From positions 1 to 26,168 of the forward strand of contig JAIRSP010000012.1 in NCBI GenBank assembly GCA_031255375.1: a DNA stretch of 26,168 bases. Reading direction: 5' to 3'. Both the position numbers and the translations under genes were made by a program. The stretch comes from Endomicrobium sp. (GTDB lineage: Bacteria; Elusimicrobiota; Endomicrobiia; Endomicrobiales; Endomicrobiaceae). Of the stretch, positions 17,503-24,440 are shown one piece after another. Below the pieces are notes generated by a model. It did not search any database. It was not told where the DNA came from and saw only the letters and a list, made by a program, of their open reading frames with translations. Positions within the stretch are counted from its first letter, which is position 1; each line of letters starts with the position of its first letter.

Positions 17503-18894
17503 TTATCTTTTTAAATCAGCTTTTATTTCTTTTTTTTTAAGAAAAAATTTATAAACACAATAAATAAAAATTAACCATATAGGACCAATTATGAATGTTG
17601 TACGTGTTTCTTTTTTAACAAAAAGCATAACTGATACAAGCAATAAAGCAAAAAGAACAATATAGCTAGAATAAGGATAAAACAACATTGGATATTTCAA
17701 CTTTGTTACATCATTTGCTGTTTTACCACGTCTGGAGCATATATGTACTACCATTATTGCTCCCCATATAAAAAGCCCAAGAAAAGTCGTAATACTTAAC
17801 AACATCATAAATACATTTTCTGGAACTATTATATTTAATATCACGCCAAGCAAACAAAAAACAAAAGAAGCAATAACAGCGTTTGACGGTATTTTTTTTG
17901 AATTAACTTTTGCTAAAAATTTTGGAGCATGCTTCTGTAATGCTAAACTGTGAAGCATTCTACCATTACTAAACATGCCGCTATTTGCAGTTGAGAGTGA
18001 TGCAGTAATTATAACAAAATTTATTATCGCTGCAGCTTGTTTTATTCCCAATCCAGAAAACGTCAAAACAAAAGGACTTTTTTCAACTCCTCCACCAAGC
18101 GAAAGTTCTCTCCATGGATATATACACATAACTATAAAAAGTGTCCCAACATAAAGTAATAAAGTTATTAATAAAACACTATTAATTACCGATGGAATAT
18201 TTTTTTCTGGATTTTCAGTTTCTCCAGCTGTTATACCTATGAACTCAACTCCTATAAAAGCAAACGTAACCATTGTTAAAGCAGAAAAGACACCTTTAAA
18301 TCCATCAGCAAAAAAACCATATTTAAATAAATTTGATATGCCAGGATTGTATCCGTTGCTTTTGAAACCAGTTATTAAAATTATAATTCCAGAAACTATT
18401 ATAAGTACAATTGTTATAACTTTTATAATTGATGACCAAAATGCAATCTCTCCAAAACTTTTTACATTTAAAAGATTTGATGATGTTATACATATTAAAG
18501 CAACAAGTGCTGGTATCCACCTCGGAAGATCCGGCCACCAAAAATTGCAATATATTCCAATTGCTGTAACTTGTATCATGCAACTTACAACCCATAATAA
18601 CCAAAATGTCCAACCAACAACAAACCCAGCACATGGACTTATAAATTTATGAGCATAAGCACTAAATGAGCCAGATATCGGATATTCAACAGCAATTTCA
18701 CCTAATGCCCTCATAACAAAATAAATGAAAAACCCACCTAATAGGTACGATAACAATAATGATGGACCTGCAGAAGCAATAGCATTCCCGGATGCAAGAA
18801 ATAACCCAACACCAATAGCTCCACCTATTGCTATAAGCTGAACATGTCTCTTGCTTAAGTTCCTTTGCAAACCATCTTCATTAGATTGCGCCAT
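17503..18894 (-). CDS. AAT-family amino-acid permease (APC superfamily)
   Basis: This is a proton-coupled amino-acid importer of the cytoplasmic membrane. The 463-residue protein has about 12 hydrophobic segments and the AAT family hallmarks: NLSKRHVQLIAIGGAIGVGLF before helix 1, YFVMRALGEIAVEYP, FVVGWTFWLLWVVSCM, FAFIGVEFIGITAGETENPEKNIP, and ASLSTANSGMFSNGRMLHSLA. Its closest resemblance from memory is to CycA (D-alanine/D-serine/glycine), with AroP, GabP and AnsP as relatives, so the substrate cannot be assigned by eye. AGGAG lies six bases before the ATG. It sits between carA and carB, which are normally adjacent, and has its own near-consensus promoter in the carA tail. Glutamine or another nitrogen-rich amino acid would fit the neighbourhood, but that is inference. 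Confidence 0.93.
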   Translation of the reverse strand: MAQSNEDGLQRNLSKRHVQLIAIGGAIGVGLFLASGNAIASAGPSLLLSYLLGGFFIYFVMRALGEIAVEYPISGSFSAYAHKFISPCAGFVVGWTFWLLWVVSCMIQVTAIGIYCNFWWPDLPRWIPALVALICITSSNLLNVKSFGEIAFWSSIIKVITIVLIIVSGIIILITGFKSNGYNPGISNLFKYGFFADGFKGVFSALTMVTFAFIGVEFIGITAGETENPEKNIPSVINSVLLITLLLYVGTLFIVMCIYPWRELSLGGGVEKSPFVLTFSGLGIKQAAAIINFVIITASLSTANSGMFSNGRMLHSLALQKHAPKFLAKVNSKKIPSNAVIASFVFCLLGVILNIIVPENVFMMLLSITTFLGLFIWGAIMVVHICSRRGKTANDVTKLKYPMLFYPYSSYIVLFALLLVSVMLFVKKETRTTFIIGPIWLIFIYCVYKFFLKKKEIKADLKR

Positions 18895-18928
18895 TTTTTT
18901 CTCCTATAATATCAAAAAATTAGAAACA

Positions 18929-18968
18929 AATCATCTGCTACATTTAAATCACATTATAACAGATGATT
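18929..18968. repeat. 9-bp inverted repeat between carA and the permease gene
   Basis: AATCATCTG (18929-18937) and CAGATGATT (18960-18968) are perfect reverse complements separated by 22 bases. One arm lies in the spacer of the predicted permease promoter and the other lies just past the expected start of transcription. It could be a paired operator, or a hairpin for the carA transcript end, since a T-rich stretch (TTTCTAATTTTTTG) follows on the minus strand. Confidence 0.55.
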
Positions 18969-18981
18969 CACAACAGATCAA
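18953..18981 (-). promoter_or_regulatory. Near-consensus sigma-A promoter for the permease (and carB)
   Basis: The minus strand has TTGATC (18976-18981), a 17-base spacer and TATAAT (18953-18958), which is four of six and six of six matches at the ideal spacing. It lies at the carA 3' end, with the -35 box inside the carA coding region. The predicted start of transcription near 18946 gives a leader of about 50 bases before the permease ATG. Confidence 0.55.
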
Positions 18982-20119
18982 CAAACTTATCTATTATCCA
19001 TGATGTATCATTCGGGCCACTAGACGCTTCAGGATGAAACTGTACCGACATAAATGGTTTTGTTTTATGTTTTATACCTTCAACAGAGTCATCATTAGCA
19101 TTTTCAAACCATAGTTCCCAATCAGACTGTATAGTTTTTTTTTCAACAGCATATCTATGATTTTGGCTAGTCATATATGCCTTTTTTTCTGGAATAGAAA
19201 AAACTGGTTGATTATGGCTTCTATGGCCATGATTTAATCTTTTTGTTTTTGCTCCAGATGCCAAAGATAATAATTGATGTCCAAGGCATATACCTAAAAT
19301 AGGTTTGTTTGAAACCAAGACATTTTTTTTTATTCTATAAACCAAATCATCGGTATTCCCTGGATCTCCAGGGCCATTGCTTATAACCCAGCCATCACAT
19401 TGTACTTTGGAAAAATCACTGTCCCACGGAAGAAGCTCAATCGTACATTTTTTATCAACTAGCATTCTTATAATATTCCACTTTATTCCACAATCTATAA
19501 CAGCAATTTTTTTTAATCCATCACCAATAACAATTTTTTTTTTTGTTGATACAGAAGGCATTAAATTGTGTTTAGATGGATCAACATAATCGTCACTGTC
19601 AAAATTTCTTAAAAACTCAAATTTATCTATATTTTGATGATTTGCATTTTCAGATGAAATTCTACCAAAAAGATTGCCATCTTCTCTTATAATTTGGACC
19701 AAATATCTTGTGTCAATATTGGCTATTCCTGGAACATTTTGGCTTTTCATCCAATTTTCAAGTGAAATTCCACCATCATGATGATAGCAACTATCATATA
19801 TATCAGAAACTATAATTCCCTGCGTTTTTATAGATGAGCTTTCATGGCCCATAGACATAAAAAAATTTTCTTTCTTATATGTAGGAATTCCGTAATTACC
19901 GATAATACAAAAACTAAAAACAAGTATTTGACCTAAATATGATGGATCTGTCATAGCCTCGCTATATCCCAGCATTCCAGTGTTAAATACCATTTCACCA
20001 CTTACATTAACATCAGCACCAATGGAATTGCCTTCAAATTTCATTCCATTTGAAAGTTCTAAATACGCTTTTTTATACTTTCCATTTAATACTAAATTTT
20101 TTGATGTATTCATAATCAT
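18968..20119 (-). CDS. carA: Carbamoyl-phosphate synthase small (glutaminase) subunit
   Basis: CarA hydrolyses glutamine and passes ammonia to CarB. The 383-residue protein has the N-terminal CarA-specific domain (GEMVFNTGMLGYSEAMTDPSYLGQI, IGNYGIP, IANIDTRYLVQIIREDG). A class I glutamine amidotransferase domain follows, with nucleophile Cys278 in LGICLGHQLL, the SQNHRYAV block and the His/Glu pair in FHPEA. The wording GYSEAMTDPSY...GNYGIP is closer to the eukaryotic/Bacteroidetes subtype, matching CarB. Three ATGs lie close together (20125, 20119, 20113). AAAGAG at 20126-20131 is directly against the first but six bases before the second, so I chose 20119. The 166 to 172 bases upstream are AT-rich, with no convincing promoter, so it may read through from the glutamate synthase operon. 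Confidence 0.97.
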   Translation of the reverse strand: MIMNTSKNLVLNGKYKKAYLELSNGMKFEGNSIGADVNVSGEMVFNTGMLGYSEAMTDPSYLGQILVFSFCIIGNYGIPTYKKENFFMSMGHESSSIKTQGIIVSDIYDSCYHHDGGISLENWMKSQNVPGIANIDTRYLVQIIREDGNLFGRISSENANHQNIDKFEFLRNFDSDDYVDPSKHNLMPSVSTKKKIVIGDGLKKIAVIDCGIKWNIIRMLVDKKCTIELLPWDSDFSKVQCDGWVISNGPGDPGNTDDLVYRIKKNVLVSNKPILGICLGHQLLSLASGAKTKRLNHGHRSHNQPVFSIPEKKAYMTSQNHRYAVEKKTIQSDWELWFENANDDSVEGIKHKTKPFMSVQFHPEASSGPNDTSWIIDKFVDLL

Positions 20120-20291
20120 CAACATCTCTTTATTTTTTTATTTTTTTTTCGCCAAATACAATATAAGGTAAAATATAGTTTACAAGTTATTAAAAAAAAA
20201 TAATAATACAAAAAAAATCTCTACACAAAACAAATCGTTTATACAAACAAATACATTAATTTATAAACCTTATTTTGCATATTATATATAA

Positions 20292-21029
20292 TTAATAGGT
20301 ACAATACATATTTGAATAAGGATTTTTATTAATCGCAACGTATTTAGAAAATGATTCTATTTTTAAATTATCTAATTGTTTATTAAAAATTTTTTTGTAA
20401 ATACAAATATGTTTTTTTAAAAATAAAATATCCTCATTTGCAAGATCAATTCTTAAAACCTCTTTACCAAATTTATAATTATCAGGATTACCATTTAAAT
20501 AAATAACGCCATTATGCATACCGGTTCCACAAAATCTTCCAACTACATCTTCATTATCTTTCAATCCAAGACCAAGCAAAATTATAACTCCACCGGCCAT
20601 ATATTCTCCTAAAAAATCACCGGCCTTTCCGCCTACAACAATAATAGGCTTCATTTCTTTATACTCTTTCATATGAATTCCAACCCTATAACCAACATTC
20701 TTCTCAATATAAATTTCTCCGCCTCTCATGGCATATCCAAGCGTATCACCACAACTACCATGAATTATTATCTTACCGCAATTCATAGTGTTTCCAATTG
20801 CATCTTGACCGTTCCCAAATACCTCAATTTCTGCTCCATCCATATATACTGCCATATCATTGCCAGGTGTACCATAAATTTTTAATTTAACATTATTCAG
20901 TAATCCTCTACCTATATATCTTTGACCAAGAACATTTTCAATAATTATTTCATTATCACTTATAATAGACTCGTCTATTAAATTATTTAAATCGCGATAA
21001 TAAAGATTTGAAGCATTTATAGTTTTCAT
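20292..21029 (-). CDS. Glutamate synthase GXGXG-domain subunit (GltB3-type)
   Basis: This 245-residue protein corresponds to the C-terminal beta-helix (GXGXG) domain of glutamate synthase large subunit, a structural domain that supports the ammonia channel. It shows the repeating G-x(2,3)-G units of the right-handed helix: IENVLGQRYIGRGL, VFGNGQDAIGNTMNCGKIIIHG, GDTLGYAMRGGEIYI, GKAGDFLGEYMAGGVIILLG, and GTGMHNGVIYLNG. In classical GltB this is fused to the amidotransferase and synthase domains; here it is free-standing, as in archaea, Thermotoga and many Clostridia. It is the last gene of the five-gene run, 77 bases after the FAD subunit. Its ribosome site is weak (AGGG about 14 bases upstream). 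The last 45 residues carry no motif I recognise. Confidence 0.9.
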   Translation of the reverse strand: MKTINASNLYYRDLNNLIDESIISDNEIIIENVLGQRYIGRGLLNNVKLKIYGTPGNDMAVYMDGAEIEVFGNGQDAIGNTMNCGKIIIHGSCGDTLGYAMRGGEIYIEKNVGYRVGIHMKEYKEMKPIIVVGGKAGDFLGEYMAGGVIILLGLGLKDNEDVVGRFCGTGMHNGVIYLNGNPDNYKFGKEVLRIDLANEDILFLKKHICIYKKIFNKQLDNLKIESFSKYVAINKNPYSNMYCTY

Positions 21030-21106
21030 AATTTTTTATAACCCTATTAAAATATATCAATTAGACACAAAACAAACATACATTATACAAACTAATTATT
21101 TTTTTT

Positions 21107-22378
21107 TCATTCAAAATTAAACATTTTACTTATTCTTTCACTTTTTGAATACACATTAAAACCAATATCATTTGATGTTATATCATATGCAAGAGTTGAA
21201 ATCTTTGTTTTATCATTAATAAGAGATGTATATATGCCAGCTCTTTGATCGTCGTTAATAAGAATAAAACCTATTAAATTATCATTAAAAATATTTAGTT
21301 TACGTAATCTATTTCTTGCTGAATTTACAAAAATACTGCTATTAAATTTATAATCATTTATAATACCAGCAGAAATAAGATGTAATCCAAAAAATGAAAT
21401 CGAATTCATCGAAAAAACGCCACCAAAAGATTTCGTATTATTATTTGACATATTAATGCCAGCTACCTCACCTTGATTTGATGCATTAGGCCATAAAGCA
21501 AAAACTTTATTTTCACCAGAAAAAAAATCAGAATATTCAACGCAATCTCCAGCTGCATAAATATTTTCCATTGATGTTTGCATGTACTCATTCACAACTA
21601 TACCATTCAATGTTTTTATATTAGCTTTTTTTGCAATCGCAATATTTGGACGTACACCAACAGCGATGATTAAAACATCACAATCAATTACCTCTCCACT
21701 TGAAAGAACAACGCTATTAACAGTATCATTTTTACTCCTAACTTCATTTATAACTGTCTGTAGCTTAAATTTAATAAATTTTTTTTCCATATGAGATTGT
21801 ACAATATCTGCTTCTTGTTTACCTAAAATTGACGACATGATTCTATCAGCAAAATCAATAACGGTTATGCTGGCAACCTGATCTGATAAACCTTCAACAG
21901 CTTTTAATCCTATAAGACCTGCGCCAGCAACAACAATTTTTGAATTTTTATTTATTTTATTTTTAATTTTTATACTATCTGAATAAGTCAAAAATGTAAA
22001 AACATTTTCCTGTTTATTAATATCTAAATTTTTAATTTGTGGAATAAATGGATTACTACCAGTAGCGATTAACAGCTTGTCGTAACTAATTCTATTGTCT
22101 AAATTTATAACAACATCGTTTTTTGTTGTATCTATTTTATTAACATTAGCATTTAAAATAATTTCTATATTTTTAGATTTATAAAAATTCTCATCATAAT
22201 AATAGATATTATCAGAGCTAATTTTACCACCTAAATAGTACGAAATTAATGGTTTACCATAAAAATTAAATCTTTCGTTTGAAACTATTTTTATATTACC
22301 AATTTTATCGTTAGCCCTTATTGCAATTGCCGCACTTACGCCTGCCGCACTATTTCCTATTATTAAATATTTTTTCAT
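21107..22378 (-). CDS. FAD/NAD(P)-dependent oxidoreductase of the split glutamate synthase
   Basis: This is a 423-residue pyridine nucleotide-disulphide-type oxidoreductase. An N-terminal FAD loop (IIGNSAAGVSAAIAIR), the FYGKPLISYYLGG segment, LLIATGSNPFIPQI, a second dinucleotide loop (VVAGAGLIGLKAVEGL) for NAD(P)H, and the FAD-closing motif IYAAGDCVEY are all present. No redox-active CxxC is visible. The layout resembles rubredoxin/ferredoxin reductases and NADH oxidases. The ATG directly follows the TAA of the four-cluster ferredoxin gene (TAAATG), with AAAGG just upstream in that gene, so translation is probably coupled. In this operon it most likely oxidises NAD(P)H and passes electrons through the ferredoxin to the FMN subunit, replacing the classical GltD. 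The exact partner and cofactor are inference. Confidence 0.9.
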   Translation of the reverse strand: MKKYLIIGNSAAGVSAAIAIRANDKIGNIKIVSNERFNFYGKPLISYYLGGKISSDNIYYYDENFYKSKNIEIILNANVNKIDTTKNDVVINLDNRISYDKLLIATGSNPFIPQIKNLDINKQENVFTFLTYSDSIKIKNKINKNSKIVVAGAGLIGLKAVEGLSDQVASITVIDFADRIMSSILGKQEADIVQSHMEKKFIKFKLQTVINEVRSKNDTVNSVVLSSGEVIDCDVLIIAVGVRPNIAIAKKANIKTLNGIVVNEYMQTSMENIYAAGDCVEYSDFFSGENKVFALWPNASNQGEVAGINMSNNNTKSFGGVFSMNSISFFGLHLISAGIINDYKFNSSIFVNSARNRLRKLNIFNDNLIGFILINDDQRAGIYTSLINDKTKISTLAYDITSNDIGFNVYSKSERISKMFNFE

Positions 22379-22831
22379 TTATTTACCTTTACTGAGAAAT
22401 TTTATAGCTTCATTTGGACAATTCTTAACGCAAAATGGCTCATCGTTACCAGAGTCTATGCATAAATCGCATTTTGTAACCTTATCAAAATTATTTTTTT
22501 TTATGGCACCAAAAGGACAGGCCAAAATACACGACAAACATCCAATGCATTTTTTTTCGTTATTACGGACAATCCCATTATCATCTTTATACATTGCGCC
22601 AGATATACATGCTTTTATGCATTTTGGCGCTTCACAATGTCTGCATTGTAACGCAAAATGTGAAATATTATTATCATCATCTATTGTTTTTTCAACAATT
22701 ATTTTAGAGACTACATTTTCTAGTTTATTAGCCTTTATTACATTTTTTGATTTAGAATGAGATACTTTGCAATAAATTTCACACAATTTACAACCGAGGC
22801 ACCTATTTTCAAATGAATAAATTCTTTTCAT
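22379..22831 (-). CDS. Four-cluster [4Fe-4S] ferredoxin, HycB/DmsB-like
   Basis: The 150-residue iron-sulfur protein has 16 cysteines in four groups: Cys11-14-17-21, Cys63-66-71-75, Cys95-98-101-105 and Cys121-124-134-138. This is the pattern of electron-transfer subunits such as HycB, CooF and DmsB, which carry four [4Fe-4S] clusters. The open frame extends to 22882, but AAGGAG four bases before the ATG at 22831 and the absence of homology in the extra residues favour the shorter form. It sits between the FMN synthase subunit and the FAD oxidoreductase and abuts the latter with no gap. It most likely forms the wire between them in a split glutamate synthase; this is inferred from position. 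Confidence 0.93.
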   Translation of the reverse strand: MKRIYSFENRCLGCKLCEIYCKVSHSKSKNVIKANKLENVVSKIIVEKTIDDDNNISHFALQCRHCEAPKCIKACISGAMYKDDNGIVRNNEKKCIGCLSCILACPFGAIKKNNFDKVTKCDLCIDSGNDEPFCVKNCPNEAIKFLSKGK

Positions 22832-22835
22832 ATTT

Positions 22836-22841
22836 CTCCTT
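22836..22841 (-). promoter_or_regulatory. Ribosome binding site that sets the ferredoxin start
   Basis: AAGGAG lies four bases before the ATG at 22831 on the minus strand. The longer frame starting at 22882 has no such site, and its added residues are hydrophobic and not ferredoxin-like. Confidence 0.65.
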
Positions 22842-22929
22842 AGTGTTTCATAAATATGACAACAAACTAAAAACAGTAGCAAAAATTAATTTTCATTTCA
22901 TATGGCTTTCAAAAGTTATTTAATCCGAT

Positions 22930-24435
22930 CTATTCCCCTGCATATTTTATACCTAATATCTCTAACTCTTTTTCGTTTAAATCTACACCCCTAAGCATAA
23001 GTCTATTTCCCCTTAAGCTTTCAATAGCATTAATTCCCATGCCGCCAAGAAATTCTTGAATTTCATGATTCCATGCTAATATTAAATTTACAAGTCTTTT
23101 ATACATAATATCTGGATTAATTCTTTTTACAAGTTCAGGATCTTGTGTTGCTATACCCCAATTGCATTTACCTGTAGAACATGAACGGCACATATGGCAC
23201 CCTAAAGCTATAACAGCGGCTGATCCTATATAAACAGCATCTGCGCCAAGCGCTATTGCCTTTACTACATCAGAACTATTTCTTATAGTTCCAGAAATAA
23301 TAATAGAACAATAATTTCTTATTCCTTCATCTCGTAACCTTTGGTCTATTGATGCCAAAGCCAGTTCAATTGGAATTCCAACATTATTTCTTACCCTTGT
23401 AGGCGCCGCGCCTGTACCACCACGAAAACCATCAACAACAATAGCATCTGCACCAGCCCTTACAATACCAGAGGCTATGGCAGCGGAATTGTGAACTGCT
23501 GCAATTTTTACAAAAACTGGTTTTTTATAATGTGTAATTTCTTTTAATGAAAAAATAAGTTGTCTTAAATCTTCTATAGAATAAATATCATGATGCGGAG
23601 CAGGTGAAATTGCATCAGAACCAACAGGTATCATCCTTGCTACAGAAACATCTTTCCCGACTTTTTTTCCAGGCAAATGTCCTCCAATACCTGGCTTTGC
23701 CCCTTGGCCTATTTTGATTTCGATAGCAGCTCCAATATTTAAATATTCTCTATGAACACCAAACCTTCCAGATGCTACTTGAACAATAGTATTTTTCCCA
23801 TACTTATAAAAATCTTTACTTAATCCGCCTTCACCGGTATTATAGAATATACCTAATTCCTCCGATGCTCTAGCTAGAGATTCATGAGCATTTTTTGAAA
23901 TAGAACCATAGCTCATAGCCGAAAACATTATTGGAACGCTTAAGTCAATATTTGGAGACATTTGCGTTAAAAGTTTATCATTAGTATCAAATTCAAGTTT
24001 TTCAGGTTTTCTACCTATTATTACCCTCGTTTCCATCGGCTCTCGTAAAGGATCTATTGATGGATTAGTAACTTGACTTGCATTTAACAACATTTTATCC
24101 CAATAAATAGGAAATTGCTCAGGATTTCCCATGCTTGAAAGTAAAACACCGCCTGTCTGAGATTGTTTATAGATTTCTTTTATTGCTTTTTCTGACCAAT
24201 TGAAATTTTCCCTGAATTCAAGAGGATACTTTTTTATAATTAAAGCTTTACTAGGGCATAACGTAACACATCTATGGCAATTAACACATTTTAAACAATC
24301 AGAATAAATAGCACTATTATCTTCATCATAGTAATGGACATTGTTAGCACATTGGCGAATACATACCTTACATCTAATGCATTTATAGTCGTTTCTAATA
24401 ACTTCAAAATCAGGCACATCAAAATTTAACCCCAT
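22930..24435 (-). CDS. Glutamate synthase FMN/central-domain subunit with N-terminal ferredoxin domain (GltB2-type)
   Basis: This is the catalytic synthase subunit: it turns 2-oxoglutarate plus ammonia into glutamate using reduced FMN. The 501-residue protein begins with two [4Fe-4S] motifs (Cys19-22-25-29 and Cys50-53-56-60). The FMN-binding TIM barrel of glutamate synthase follows: FSAMSYGSISKNAHESLARA, NTGEGG, GQGAKPGIGGHLPG, ISPAPHHDIYSIEDL, FVKIAAVH, DAIVVDGFRGGTGAAP, and ALGADAVYIGSAAVIALGCHMCRSC. The last block contains the cysteines of the 3Fe-4S cluster. GGAGGG (24445-24450) precedes the ATG at 24435 by nine bases, so the longer frame to 24489, which overlaps the amidotransferase gene, is rejected. 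The start lies five bases after the amidotransferase stop, indicating tight coupling with the ammonia-producing subunit. Confidence 0.95.
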   Translation of the reverse strand: MGLNFDVPDFEVIRNDYKCIRCKVCIRQCANNVHYYDEDNSAIYSDCLKCVNCHRCVTLCPSKALIIKKYPLEFRENFNWSEKAIKEIYKQSQTGGVLLSSMGNPEQFPIYWDKMLLNASQVTNPSIDPLREPMETRVIIGRKPEKLEFDTNDKLLTQMSPNIDLSVPIMFSAMSYGSISKNAHESLARASEELGIFYNTGEGGLSKDFYKYGKNTIVQVASGRFGVHREYLNIGAAIEIKIGQGAKPGIGGHLPGKKVGKDVSVARMIPVGSDAISPAPHHDIYSIEDLRQLIFSLKEITHYKKPVFVKIAAVHNSAAIASGIVRAGADAIVVDGFRGGTGAAPTRVRNNVGIPIELALASIDQRLRDEGIRNYCSIIISGTIRNSSDVVKAIALGADAVYIGSAAVIALGCHMCRSCSTGKCNWGIATQDPELVKRINPDIMYKRLVNLILAWNHEIQEFLGGMGINAIESLRGNRLMLRGVDLNEKELEILGIKYAGE

Positions 24436-24440
24436 TCTTA

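Noticed and set aside
18323..18634. Minus-strand 103-codon frame inside the permease gene
   Set aside because: It is in another frame of the clearly conserved transporter, with low-complexity composition and no ribosome site.
20237..20268. GTTTATA/TATAAAC inverted repeat after the glutamate synthase operon as a terminator
   Set aside because: Its 7-bp all-weak stem has an 18-base loop and no T-tract directly after it. It is likely chance in AT-rich DNA.
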